Shown here one piece after another: positions 42,771 to 52,272 of a stretch of 60,712 nucleotides of DNA. Source of the stretch: an uncultured Winogradskyella sp. Its GTDB lineage: Bacteria > Bacteroidota > Bacteroidia > Flavobacteriales > Flavobacteriaceae. Numbering within the stretch: position 1 is the first letter of the stretch; each line of letters starts with the position of its first letter. The position numbers were made by a program, and so were the translations under genes. Where the stretch lies: the NCBI GenBank assembly GCA_913061495.1, contig CAJXVG010000003.1:1-60712 (forward strand). The letters run 5' to 3'. Under the pieces are notes generated by a model. That model had not been told where the DNA came from, did not search any database, and worked only from the letters and a program-made list of their open reading frames with translations.

Positions 42771-43389
42771 GGTATTCCTTAAAAGCTTTCTTATTAAACA
42801 CAATTAAAATTCCAATACCTGTACTAATAGCAACGTCTGCCACATTAAACACCGGATCGAAAAAAGAAAAATAGCTCCCTCCAAAAAACGGCAACCATTC
42901 TGGCAAAACACCACTATAAATAGGAAAGTGCAACATATCTACCACCTTACCATGAAAAACACCTGCATAACCACCTTCTTCTGGCAAAAACTGTGCAATT
43001 TCAAATGCACTATCACTAAATAACACACCGTAAAACACAGAATCAATGATATTTCCCAAAGCACCAGCAAAAATAATGGCTATGGCAAAAACGAGAATTT
43101 TAGGTCTCTTCTGTTTGGCAACATTTACCAACCAATAAGCAATGCCTGTAACAGCTACAATTCTGAATAAAGTTAAAATGAGCTTCGCTGATCTATCTGA
43201 AATAAACGAAAATACATCACTCAGTTTTGTGCCCCAAGCCATACCATCGTTTTCTACAAAGGCTATTTTAAACCACGAAAAAACAGCTAAATCCTCATTG
43301 AGTACAAAGTTGGTTTTAATATAGATTTTACTAATTTGATCTATCAGTAAAATGACAACAATGAGAAGTATTGCTTTTTTTAGGGACAT
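42724..43389 (-). CDS. lspA: lipoprotein signal peptidase (signal peptidase II)
   Basis: 221 aa integral membrane aspartyl protease that trims lipidated prolipoproteins, of which this window encodes at least four. Four helices; catalytic Asp residues in GNIIDSVFYG and in FNVADVAISTGIG. It is longer than the ~160 aa E. coli enzyme by an insertion between these two motifs (FSDSAFEIAQFLPEEGG...YSGVLPEW), which is usual in Bacteroidota. Last gene of the ileS-traR-DUF4097-lspA run; the 3' end overlaps the cyclo-ligase gene. Confidence 0.96.
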   Translation of the reverse strand: MSLKKAILLIVVILLIDQISKIYIKTNFVLNEDLAVFSWFKIAFVENDGMAWGTKLSDVFSFISDRSAKLILTLFRIVAVTGIAYWLVNVAKQKRPKILVFAIAIIFAGALGNIIDSVFYGVLFSDSAFEIAQFLPEEGGYAGVFHGKVVDMLHFPIYSGVLPEWLPFFGGSYFSFFDPVFNVADVAISTGIGILIVFNKKAFKEYPKTETLDLESHNNPI

Positions 43390-43416
43390 AATTAAAATTT
43401 GCTCAAAAGTAAGTGA

Positions 43417-44076
43417 TTAATGTTGGTTTATAACTGTTATGTCTCCGTTAATGGACTGTAGTTTCCAATAGGAATCTATAGCCATAAATTTATCAATTTC
43501 AACCTTACCATTATTAGAATTTGCCTTCACCTCGGCGTTTTTGGTTTTAACATAAATGTAACCAACCAATGTGTTAACGGTTGCATTATTTACAAACCCA
43601 GTAATTTCTGCATGGCCTTGTAATAACTCAACAGAAAGCATGTTAAAATTTCCATTTAATTTTACAGAACCAATATCACTTAAAATATTTAGGTTAAGAC
43701 CTTCAGGAATTTCTATGTGTAATGTTGCAGCCACAAGCTTATGCGCATTCCGCTTGTCATCCGGTTTAGTTGTAAACGGCAATCTTTTGAGACTAAGATT
43801 TAAAGAATCGTTCTGCTGTTTTGTGACCAATTGAAACTGGTCTTGGTATTCCCCATCAAGTTTTGAATAGATGAAAATTTGATCTTTTTTTGAGGTCGAA
43901 ACCAAAATATTAAAAATCTGATTTCCGTTAATGGCAATGGTTTGAATGTTTTCAGCAAAGAGCTGCTTTTCAAGTTTGTTTTGGGCTGATAATATAAATG
44001 CCAAAAAAGAAAATACAAAAACTAAAAAAGCCCTGAATTTTATAAAACAGGGCTGAGTATTTTTTTTGTTGTTCAA
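43417..44076 (-). CDS. exported DUF4097-like adhesin-type protein
   Basis: 219 aa. Hydrophobic signal segment at about residues 14-31, then a repetitive beta-helix-like stretch (IPEGLNLNILSDIGSVKLNG, LQGHAEITGFVNNATVNTLVGYIYVKTKNAEVKANSNNGKVEI) of the DUF4097/GIN type. No known activity. The start at 44076 gives an odd polar leader of 13 residues (NNKKNTQPCFIK), but no other ATG or GTG lies before the signal segment. A terminator-like hairpin overlaps codons 8-17, see 44024-44068. Confidence 0.75.
   Translation of the reverse strand: MNNKKNTQPCFIKFRAFLVFVFSFLAFILSAQNKLEKQLFAENIQTIAINGNQIFNILVSTSKKDQIFIYSKLDGEYQDQFQLVTKQQNDSLNLSLKRLPFTTKPDDKRNAHKLVAATLHIEIPEGLNLNILSDIGSVKLNGNFNMLSVELLQGHAEITGFVNNATVNTLVGYIYVKTKNAEVKANSNNGKVEIDKFMAIDSYWKLQSINGDITVINQH
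44024..44068. terminator. terminator-like hairpin inside the 5' end of the DUF4097-like gene
   Basis: AGCCCTG (44029-44035) pairs with CAGGGCT (44048-44054), extended by TTTT/AAAA in the loop (38-41 with 44-47). It is followed on the minus strand by a T run (A24-A29 on plus) and on the plus strand by TATTTTTTTT. It therefore has the features of a terminator in both directions while lying inside a coding sequence. Confidence 0.5.
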
Positions 44077-44097
44077 AATGAAATCTCAATTTATGAG

Positions 44098-44118
44098 ATT
44101 CCTGCTTTTTGCAGGAAT
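44098..44118. repeat. dispersed palindrome ATTCCTGC...GCAGGAAT
   Basis: A perfect 8-bp inverted repeat with loop TTTTT in the spacer between the DksA-type gene and the DUF4097-like gene, next to a second hairpin AATCTCA/TGAGATT (44082-44100). The same repeat type occurs at 2081-2098 and 10084-10103. Confidence 0.6.
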
Positions 44119-44123
44119 ATATA

Positions 44124-44507
44124 TTACTTCTGCATGTTTTTGGCTTCGATACTTAGTGTAGCATGAGGCACTAATTTTAATCGCTCTTTAGCAATTAATT
44201 TTCCCGTTACACGACAGACACCATAGGTTTTGTTTTCAATACGGATAATTGCATTTTTTAAATCACGAATGAATTTTTCTTGTCTAATGGCCAAAGCAGA
44301 ATTCGCTTCTTTGCTCATGGTCTCACTACCTTCTTCAAAAGCTTTGAAGGTTGGTGACGTATCGTCTGTACCGTTATTATGATCATTCATGTAAGCACTT
44401 TTAATTAATTCTAAATCGTGCTCAGCTTTGTCAATCTTATCTTGGATCAACGTTTTGAATTCTTCTAAATCTTTATCAGAGTATCTGTTTTTTGTATCTG
44501 TTGCCAT
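44124..44507 (-). CDS. TraR/DksA family protein with degenerate zinc finger
   Basis: 127 aa. N-terminal coiled-coil part (KDLEEFKTLIQDKIDKAEHDLELIKSAYMND), acidic tip region with DDTSPTFK, then the finger region YGVCRVTGKLIAKERLKLVPHATLSIEAKNMQK. Where DksA has four cysteines (YGYCESCG...LCIDCK), only the first Cys is kept; the others are Thr, Ser and Ala. DksA binds the secondary channel of RNA polymerase and mediates ppGpp effects; the zinc-less form occurs in Bacteroidota. It is seven bases downstream of ileS, in one operon. Confidence 0.93.
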   Translation of the reverse strand: MATDTKNRYSDKDLEEFKTLIQDKIDKAEHDLELIKSAYMNDHNNGTDDTSPTFKAFEEGSETMSKEANSALAIRQEKFIRDLKNAIIRIENKTYGVCRVTGKLIAKERLKLVPHATLSIEAKNMQK

Positions 44508-44514
44508 AATTTTT

Positions 44515-47500
44515 TTAATGTTTTTGAATAAACAATTTGGTGCTTACATCGTCAAATGCAATTTCTATTCCATCGTTTACTTTATCAATAATTTTTAACG
44601 TTTCGGTTAATGTTTCAGATTTAATATATGCTTCATTTAAAGATACAGCTTCAACAATTTGCTCATCTTTTTGAATTTGTACATCAATTCTGTCTGTAAC
44701 TTCAAATCCTGAATCTTTTCGTAAATTTTGAATACGATTTACAAGCTCACGAGCAATCCCTTCATTACGCAATTCTTCAGTTATAGTTACATCTAGAGCT
44801 ACTGTTAACGAACCTTGACTCGCAACAAGCCACCCTTCAATATCTTGGGACGTAATCTCTACATCTTCCAATCCTAAAGTAACATTTTTTCCGTTAATTT
44901 CAACATCTAAACTACTGTTTTGCTCAATTTTTTTGATATCATCTGAATCTAAGGCATTTATAGCATTAGCAATCAGTTTCATATCTTTTCCAAACCTTGG
45001 TCCAAGTACCTTAAAATTAGGTTTAATCTGCTTTACCAATATGTCTGAAGCGTCTTCCAGCAATTCTACTTGCTTTATATTTACTTCATGTTTTATTAAA
45101 TCGGCAACCGCATTAATTTCATTCTTTTGTTGCTCATTATCAACCGGAATCATAATCTTTTGCAACGGCTGGCGCACTTTAATTTTCTCCTTAGCTCTCA
45201 ACGATAAAACCAGAGATGAAATTGTTTGGGCATTTTCCATTTTACGCTCCAAAACTTTATCTATAGCATTTTCATCTACTTTAGGAAACTCTGCTAAATG
45301 TACACTTTCAAAAGCTTCTTTTTGAGATATTGCATTTAGATCTAAATACAAACGATCCATAAAAAATGGTGCTATTGGTGCTCCTAGTTTAGCGATTGTT
45401 ACCATACAGGTATAAAGTGTTTGGTAAGCAGAAATTTTATCGGTTTGATAATCGCCTTTCCAAAAACGCCTTCTACTTAAGCGCACATACCAATTACTTA
45501 AATAATCTTGTGTGAAATCTGAAATTACACGTGCAGCTTTTGTTGGCTCATATTCTTCATAGAATTTATCAACTTTTCCTATTAACGTATTTAATTCAGA
45601 CAGAATCCAACGGTCTATTTCTGGACGTTCGTTTAATGGAATATCAGCCTCCTCATACTTAAATCCATCAATATTGGTATAAAGTGTAAAAAATGAATAG
45701 GTATTATATAATGTGCCGAAGAATTTTCGGCTTACCTCAGCAATTCCTTCTATATCAAACTTTAAGTTGTCCCATGGATTGGCATTACTTATCATATACC
45801 AACGCGTGGCATCTGCTCCGTATTTTGAAAGTGTTTCAAAAGGATCTGTAGCATTACCTAAACGCTTAGACATCTTTTGACCGTTTTTATCTAAAACCAA
45901 ACCATTAGAAACTACATTCTTGTAGGCTACATCATCAAAAATCATAGTTGCAATAGCATGAAGCGTATAAAACCATCCTCTAGTTTGATCTACACCTTCA
46001 GCAATAAAGTCTGCTTTTCTCCAAGTCTCATCTACCTTTTCTTTATTTTCAAATGGGTAATGCCACTGGGCATAAGGCATAGAACCAGAATCGAACCACA
46101 CATCAATCAAGTCGCTTTCGCGTTTCATAGGTTTGCCTGAAGCTGAAACTAACGTAATATTGTCTACTACATTTTTATGAAGATCTACCATTTCATAATT
46201 TTCATCAGACATATTACCAACTTCAAAACCTTGGAAAATATCTTCTTTCATTAAGCCTGCTTCAACCGCCTTTTTCATTTCAGATTTTAATTCTGAAATA
46301 GAACCAATACAGATTTGTTCTTTTCCGTCTTCAGTCCTCCAAATTGGTAAAGGAATTCCCCAAAAACGTGAACGCGACAAATTCCAATCGTTTGCATTGG
46401 CTAACCAGTTTCCAAAACGTCCTTCACCTGTTGATTTTGGTTTCCAATTAATATTAGTATTTAACTCATGCATTCTTCCTTTTACATCTGTAATTTTTAT
46501 AAACCACGAGTCTAATGGATAGTATAAAATTGGTTTGTCCGTTCTCCAGCAGTTTGGGTAACTGTGCTTATATTTTTCAACCTTAAAGGCTCTGTTTTCT
46601 GTTTTTAATTTTATGGCAAGTTCTACATCAACAGATTTCTCGGGTGCTTCGCCATCGCTATAATACTCGTTTTTTACGTATTTACCAGCGAACTCTCCCA
46701 TTTCTGGCCTAAACTTCCCTTGTAAATTTACTAGCGGCACTAAATTGCCGTTTTTGTCTTTTACTAAAAGTGGTGGTATTTCTGGTGAGGCTTGTTTAGC
46801 TACCAAAGCATCGTCTGCTCCAAAAGTTGGCGCAGTGTGTACAATACCTGTACCATCTTCAATCGTTACGAAATCCCCAGAAATGACTCTGAATGCATTT
46901 TCAGGATTATCGTTTGGCAAGGCGTATGGTAATAATTGCTCGTAAGTTATTCCTACTAAATCTTTACCTAGAAATTCTTTAACAATGTAAAAAGGAATCT
47001 TTTTATCTCCTTCTTTGTATTCAATTAATCCCGGTTTGGTTTCAACCTGTTTGTATTTACCATCAAATTGTTTAGCTACTAAATTTTTAGCTAAAACAAC
47101 GTTCATTGGTTTAAACGTGTATTGGTTGTAAGTTTCAACTAAAACATATTCAATTTTAGGACCAACCGTCAATGCTGTGTTACTTGGTAATGTCCAAGGT
47201 GTTGTTGTCCATGCCAAAAAATAAATATCTCCTTCATTCTGAAGAAAATCTGGCAAAGATTCTGGTTTTGCTTTAAATTGGGCAACTACCGTTGTGTCGG
47301 TTACATCTTGGTAAGTGCCAGGTTGGTTTAGCTCATGAGAACTTAAACCAGTTCCTGCTTTTGGTGAATAAGGCTGAATCGTATAGCCTTTGTAAATTAA
47401 GTCTTTGTCATAAATCTGTTTGAGCAACCACCAAACGGTTTCCATGTATTTTGACTTGTAGGTAATGTACGGTTTGTCCATATCTACCCAATAGCCCATT

Positions 47501-47925
47501 TTTTTGGTAAGGTCATTCCAAACATCAGTATAGCGCATTACGGCTTTTTTACACGCTTCGTTGTAGTCTTCAACCGTAATTTTTGTCCCTATATCCTCTT
47601 TGGTTATTCCCAGTTCTTTTTCAACACCAAGCTCAATTGGTAAACCGTGTGTATCCCAACCTGCTTTTCGTTTTACCTGAAAGCCTTTCATGGTTTTATA
47701 ACGTGGAAAAATATCCTTGATGGCACGTGCCAATACGTGATGCACACCTGGCAATCCGTTGGCTGAAGGAGGCCCTTCAAAAAACACATAAGGTGGTTTT
47801 CCTTCTCTGGTTGTTACACTTTTATCGAAGATATTATTCGCTTCCCAATAGCTGCTAATTTCATCAGCAACTTTTGACAAGTTAAGTCCTTTATATTCAG
47901 AAAATTTTGTACTCATTACATCCAT
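44515..47925 (-). CDS. ileS: isoleucyl-tRNA synthetase, type 2, with GVHH in place of HIGH
   Basis: 1136 aa, class I enzyme charging tRNA-Ile. The first signature motif sits in NGLPGVHHVLARAIKD: where type 1 enzymes have HIGH, this reads G60-V61-H62-H63. The second is KMSKR (684-688). There is a large editing (CP1) domain, with FFHTTDTTW-like AWTTTPWTLPSNTALTVGP near residue 225-243, and the long C-terminal part typical of type 2 (eukaryote-like) IleRS, without the bacterial zinc ribbon. ATG 47925 or the ATG nine bases downstream (47916) may be used. First gene of the ileS-traR/dksA-DUF4097-lspA operon. Confidence 0.97.
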   Translation of the reverse strand: MDVMSTKFSEYKGLNLSKVADEISSYWEANNIFDKSVTTREGKPPYVFFEGPPSANGLPGVHHVLARAIKDIFPRYKTMKGFQVKRKAGWDTHGLPIELGVEKELGITKEDIGTKITVEDYNEACKKAVMRYTDVWNDLTKKMGYWVDMDKPYITYKSKYMETVWWLLKQIYDKDLIYKGYTIQPYSPKAGTGLSSHELNQPGTYQDVTDTTVVAQFKAKPESLPDFLQNEGDIYFLAWTTTPWTLPSNTALTVGPKIEYVLVETYNQYTFKPMNVVLAKNLVAKQFDGKYKQVETKPGLIEYKEGDKKIPFYIVKEFLGKDLVGITYEQLLPYALPNDNPENAFRVISGDFVTIEDGTGIVHTAPTFGADDALVAKQASPEIPPLLVKDKNGNLVPLVNLQGKFRPEMGEFAGKYVKNEYYSDGEAPEKSVDVELAIKLKTENRAFKVEKYKHSYPNCWRTDKPILYYPLDSWFIKITDVKGRMHELNTNINWKPKSTGEGRFGNWLANANDWNLSRSRFWGIPLPIWRTEDGKEQICIGSISELKSEMKKAVEAGLMKEDIFQGFEVGNMSDENYEMVDLHKNVVDNITLVSASGKPMKRESDLIDVWFDSGSMPYAQWHYPFENKEKVDETWRKADFIAEGVDQTRGWFYTLHAIATMIFDDVAYKNVVSNGLVLDKNGQKMSKRLGNATDPFETLSKYGADATRWYMISNANPWDNLKFDIEGIAEVSRKFFGTLYNTYSFFTLYTNIDGFKYEEADIPLNERPEIDRWILSELNTLIGKVDKFYEEYEPTKAARVISDFTQDYLSNWYVRLSRRRFWKGDYQTDKISAYQTLYTCMVTIAKLGAPIAPFFMDRLYLDLNAISQKEAFESVHLAEFPKVDENAIDKVLERKMENAQTISSLVLSLRAKEKIKVRQPLQKIMIPVDNEQQKNEINAVADLIKHEVNIKQVELLEDASDILVKQIKPNFKVLGPRFGKDMKLIANAINALDSDDIKKIEQNSSLDVEINGKNVTLGLEDVEITSQDIEGWLVASQGSLTVALDVTITEELRNEGIARELVNRIQNLRKDSGFEVTDRIDVQIQKDEQIVEAVSLNEAYIKSETLTETLKIIDKVNDGIEIAFDDVSTKLFIQKH

Positions 47926-47982
47926 AGTCTTATCGAGTCGCGAAATTAAGAATTTATGATTAAAGGATTAATTATTAGTGTA

Positions 47983-48019
47983 AAAAAAGCTACTCAAAAT
48001 AATTTGAATAGCCTTTTTA
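47983..48019 (-). terminator. terminator after the T9SS cargo operon
   Basis: On the minus strand AAAAAGGCTATTCAAAT pairs with ATTTTGAGTAGCTTTTTTT, with one bulge. It closes the two-gene T9SS operon before ileS. Confidence 0.8.
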
Positions 48020-48051
48020 AAATATTAACCAGATGATAGTTATTAATTTAT

Positions 48052-51000
48052 TTATTCAATAATTACTTTTTTGGTGAAAGTATTTGTATTGTTTGATAAT
48101 TGAACTAAATAAACTCCACGCTCTAAGGTTTCTGTACCAAAACTAAATTGTTGTGTGTTAGCTTCAATACTATAGGTTGAAATTGATCTCCCTTGAATAT
48201 CGTATAGTGTTAATTGAGTTTCGAAATTTATGTGTCCTTTAACAATAACCTGTTTCAGACTATTGTTATTATAAATTTGAATATGATCTAATTTAGATTC
48301 ATTAATAGAAAGTACACTAGTTTCAAACCTTAAATAGAAACGGCCTGTTCCATTTAATTCTATATTTGGCTGAAACGTATAATTTGAATTGTTTAATAAT
48401 GTAAATGTATTTGTGGTTACATCTTGCAAATAAATATCAAAAGGAAGGTTTGTTGCATTTAAACTAATGGTCAGTTGCTCTCCTGGTGCTGCATTTAATC
48501 CTAGTGGTATTATTGTATTATTTGTAATATCATTAAAATTGATTGCTTGTATTGCCATATCATTTCCTTGATTGTCTTCAACCAATTCCGAATATATAGC
48601 AAAATCATTTGATACTTCACCAAAATGACCTGCATCGTAGCCAACATCTAAACCTCTACTTGCATTGTTGGTAACATATAAATCTGTATAAAATTCCTTA
48701 GAATCAGAATTTAACTTTATTACAGCATGGCTTATGGTATTTTCGGTTCTTCCTGCTATAAAATCATCAGAAGAGTTATTAGTTCTCATTGCTCTTGTAA
48801 AGACTATATTTCCATTAGATTCTGATGACACAAAGAAACCTTGGCCAGGCACAATGGTAGCATCAGGATTGTATAGTGCGTAAGCCATATTCCAAATTTG
48901 CCAATTGCTACCGTCAGAGTCATCTGCATCATAACCATACACACCTGCTGTTTGGGTTTCAAACTGATCCATGTTAGCTGATAAAAAATCTGACAACTTT
49001 ATATAAGAAGTGTATGGGTTCCCTATAAGATTCCATTGTTGAAATATTGAACCTGAATTGGCAACAGGAATATTAAGGTTATTAGTTGTAACCGTACCCG
49101 TAAATGTAAACGGTTGGTTGTTTGTTGAGGCAGTTCTATAACCTTTTCCTGCAACAAGATTTGCTGTTTCTGTAGATGAATAAGTTAAGTAATCTCCCGA
49201 AGACTTATCAAAAGGACCAAAAAGATATAGCGTTTCTTCTGGGTTAGTAACAATATTATCATTTACTGAAATAAAGTCCACGAAGCTTTCACCAGTAGTA
49301 GGTGGAGCTATTAAGTCATTATCATTTGAATTGGAGTTTACAAAACGATGATATTTTAAATTACCTAAAACGTTACCTTCTACCAATAAACTAGCAAATT
49401 CATTTGAATCTGAGTTTAATATAAACTCTCCATTATTTACAATATTACCGTTAACGGATATGGCATTAGCTTTATTTACGTTAATTGTTGCACCAGATTC
49501 AACTCTCACGTTATTCACATTGATATTTGAAACTACATTATACGTACCGTCAAAAACAAAAATATCATCAGCGGAAGTTAAGGCACTCGGTGCATTTGGC
49601 GACCAAACATTACCACTGTACAATAAGCCACTAAAGATATTAACGGTATAATCTTCTACTTCAGAAGATTGATTGTCTTCAACTATTGTTCCACATGATC
49701 CAGAAGGAGTCCAATATTGCCTAGAAGCTATTCTCATTCTTGTTTTACCTGCTAATGCACCAGTAGGTATAGTAAATGAATTGGTTCTGGGACTATTAGA
49801 AGTAGTACCTCCCTCATCGTTCCAAACTTTTTCTCCTGAATCTTCAAAATCACCATCTTGATTAAAATCAATCCATGCTGCAACACCAGAACTATTATAA
49901 TTGGTTTCTACGGTAAGTGTATAGTTTGTAATACCGTCACTCCTTAATAAAACAGGAGTGATTGATGTGAAATCCGTATAAGCCCTATTATTATCTGAAT
50001 CGTTATTTATTACCGTGGCTCCTTCACCACTTAGAGTTATATTACTAATTCGTCCAACTGTAACTCCCTGAGAGGCACAATACGTGATATTGGTTGTAGC
50101 AAAATTCACCAATGAGCTATAAGCAGATTGAGAACTGCCACAATCAGAATTTATTTGTAATTCATAATTGGTAGATAAATTTAAGCCCGTAAGCGTTATT
50201 GTATTTGTAAATGATGCCTCAGAAACCCATGAAATGTTTCCTTGTTCTCTATACCTTACGTTATAGGTAACACTTTCTAAATTATCCCAGCTAACCTCTG
50301 CCGTGGTAGCACTTGGTGTAACATCAATATTGGTTGGTACGGGTAACGCATTAACCGTTACATTTTGTGTGGTTGTATCAGTGTTTGTTCCATCATCAAA
50401 AGTCCATGTAATAGTGCCAGATTCTCCTGATGCATAGGTGACAGGATCTGAAGTTGTTGCAGTAATTTCGCTACAGGCATTACTTATAAGCGTTGGTGCT
50501 TCAACAGTAATCCCACAATTACTTACTACATCATCTAAAGCTGGTGCAGTAAATGGTGAGGGTGATGCATTTGGCTGAACTGTTACCGTTGCTGTACATC
50601 TACTCTCATTACCATCATTATCGGTCACTACTAAAGTCACTTCTGTTGAATTTCCTATATCTAAACAGCTAAACGTATCATTACTTATTTCTAAGGATGC
50701 TAAGCCTGCTGAGCCTCCAGTAGAATTGTTATCAATATCAGCCGCAACAATTGTTCCCGTACCGTCAGGATCTAAAGTTACTGTAATATCTTGACAAATA
50801 GCTACTGGCGGATTACTTACTTGAGGGCCAACATATTCAATTTTTACAATTAAACCAGGATTGGAAATCGAAACTCCACCGCCTGAAGATGGTCCTGAGG
50901 TTCCTCCAGAATTATCTGTTACTGCGTAAATTGTTAAACCATCTGGTGAGATGGCTATATCTCTATATCTATCATTAGAAGAATGAAATTCCTCATAAGC

Positions 51001-52245
51001 ATCACCTACTACATCATCTCCATTTGGTGTTAATTTTGCTCTGTAAATTGTTCCTCTTTTTAAAGTTGGAACTAACAAAGATCTTCCCCATCCTGGAATA
51101 TTTCCGGTTTCGTGAATATCTATGCTAGAAGGTGCCACAGTAGGCCAGCTTAAATAACCGCCTGGTGGATCTGTAGCTGCTGTACTTCCATACGTTCCTA
51201 TTGGTTCTTGAAAATTTAAAGGTAAGTCGTTTGCTGTTGGGTAAGATTCATATTCAGTAGCTGTTTCTGCACCAGAAGGACAGTTGTGGTCACTAAAATC
51301 CCCTGCGTTACAGGAGCCTTCTAAAGAAGACCAATTGCAATAGTTATATGATAAATTATCGTAATAACCTGCAATTTGTGGCCAACCATAATTTTTTCCA
51401 TGAGTTACTATATTAATTTCATCATCTACTTTAGCTCCATGCTCTGAGTTGTACAATACTCCATTATTAGAGAAAACAATACCTTGGGCATTTCTGTGGC
51501 CATAAGAATATACGTGACTTTTAACCCCATTTAATGTTGGGTTATCAGAAGGAATGCTACCATCTGTATTAATTCTCAATGTTTTTCCTGGATAATTATC
51601 ATAGTCTGTCGGAGATAATGGCAAGACCTGAGAGAGTATAGGGTTACAAGAATAAGTAAATTGATTTGCGCCTTGATCTCCTATGGTATAGTACAACTTT
51701 TGATCTGGTCCAAAAGTCATTCTCCCAGAATTATGGTCTTCACTACCTGGAAGTCCTTCTAATAAAGTTCCGTTGGCATTTAATGATGTATCTTCTATCA
51801 ATGAATTTGTATCATTGTCGTAGATTAGTCTGGCAATTCTCAGTTTTAAACCACCACCATCATTATAAGTATAAGCAACAAATACATAATTATTGGTAGT
51901 GGTTGTAATATCTGCGTACAAAGCCGGATGAATTGCCATACCCATCAACCCTCCTTGTTTAGAATATGTGATTTTAGCAGAAAGATTAATCATTGTTTCT
52001 GGAGAAGTCGTAAATGCATTTGGGTCTACTCTTACTATTTTTTCTCCAGCCCTTTCTGTTAGCCATAAAAAATTATCTGGCCCATATGTGATCTCCCAAG
52101 GAAAATCTAGAGCTTCATCAGATGTTATCTTAGTTGTATTCCAATCTGATCCCGCTGTTACAGCAGAAAGACTGGGTGTCATTGGCGTTTGTGAAACTGC
52201 CGAGTATGTGCACATTACTATTAATACGAGTAGAATTTTTTTCAT
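48052..52245 (-). CDS. T9SS cargo: PQQ-type sugar dehydrogenase with HYR, Fn3 and GEVED modules
   Basis: 1397 aa, exported (signal peptide to about residue 18) and sorted by the T9SS: the last ~80 residues (SINESKLDHIQIYNNNSLKQVIVKG... GVYLVQLSNNTNTFTKKVIIE) form a type A sorting domain. Residues ~25-470 are a glucose/sorbosone (PQQ-dependent) dehydrogenase beta-propeller: PWEITYGPDNFLWLTERAG, HNSGRMTFGPDQKLYYTIGDQG, SYGHRNAQGIVFS and the HGAKVDDEINIVTHGKNYGW block. Then an HYR-like region with paired Cys (~485-560), a fibronectin III domain (~640-715) and a GEVED domain (~720-870). The product is likely a secreted or surface sugar oxidase. It forms an operon with the 2090-aa protein upstream (27 nt apart). 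Confidence 0.92.
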   Translation of the reverse strand: MKKILLVLIVMCTYSAVSQTPMTPSLSAVTAGSDWNTTKITSDEALDFPWEITYGPDNFLWLTERAGEKIVRVDPNAFTTSPETMINLSAKITYSKQGGLMGMAIHPALYADITTTTNNYVFVAYTYNDGGGLKLRIARLIYDNDTNSLIEDTSLNANGTLLEGLPGSEDHNSGRMTFGPDQKLYYTIGDQGANQFTYSCNPILSQVLPLSPTDYDNYPGKTLRINTDGSIPSDNPTLNGVKSHVYSYGHRNAQGIVFSNNGVLYNSEHGAKVDDEINIVTHGKNYGWPQIAGYYDNLSYNYCNWSSLEGSCNAGDFSDHNCPSGAETATEYESYPTANDLPLNFQEPIGTYGSTAATDPPGGYLSWPTVAPSSIDIHETGNIPGWGRSLLVPTLKRGTIYRAKLTPNGDDVVGDAYEEFHSSNDRYRDIAISPDGLTIYAVTDNSGGTSGPSSGGGVSISNPGLIVKIEYVGPQVSNPPVAICQDITVTLDPDGTGTIVAADIDNNSTGGSAGLASLEISNDTFSCLDIGNSTEVTLVVTDNDGNESRCTATVTVQPNASPSPFTAPALDDVVSNCGITVEAPTLISNACSEITATTSDPVTYASGESGTITWTFDDGTNTDTTTQNVTVNALPVPTNIDVTPSATTAEVSWDNLESVTYNVRYREQGNISWVSEASFTNTITLTGLNLSTNYELQINSDCGSSQSAYSSLVNFATTNITYCASQGVTVGRISNITLSGEGATVINNDSDNNRAYTDFTSITPVLLRSDGITNYTLTVETNYNSSGVAAWIDFNQDGDFEDSGEKVWNDEGGTTSNSPRTNSFTIPTGALAGKTRMRIASRQYWTPSGSCGTIVEDNQSSEVEDYTVNIFSGLLYSGNVWSPNAPSALTSADDIFVFDGTYNVVSNINVNNVRVESGATINVNKANAISVNGNIVNNGEFILNSDSNEFASLLVEGNVLGNLKYHRFVNSNSNDNDLIAPPTTGESFVDFISVNDNIVTNPEETLYLFGPFDKSSGDYLTYSSTETANLVAGKGYRTASTNNQPFTFTGTVTTNNLNIPVANSGSIFQQWNLIGNPYTSYIKLSDFLSANMDQFETQTAGVYGYDADDSDGSNWQIWNMAYALYNPDATIVPGQGFFVSSESNGNIVFTRAMRTNNSSDDFIAGRTENTISHAVIKLNSDSKEFYTDLYVTNNASRGLDVGYDAGHFGEVSNDFAIYSELVEDNQGNDMAIQAINFNDITNNTIIPLGLNAAPGEQLTISLNATNLPFDIYLQDVTTNTFTLLNNSNYTFQPNIELNGTGRFYLRFETSVLSINESKLDHIQIYNNNSLKQVIVKGHINFETQLTLYDIQGRSISTYSIEANTQQFSFGTETLERGVYLVQLSNNTNTFTKKVIIE

Positions 52246-52272
52246 TTACTAACGGGTTTAAAAAGCTGGGTA

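Noticed and set aside
49460-49861. Short plus-strand frames opposite the T9SS sugar dehydrogenase gene
   Set aside because: Low-complexity shadows of the repeated beta-strand coding sequence; no support.
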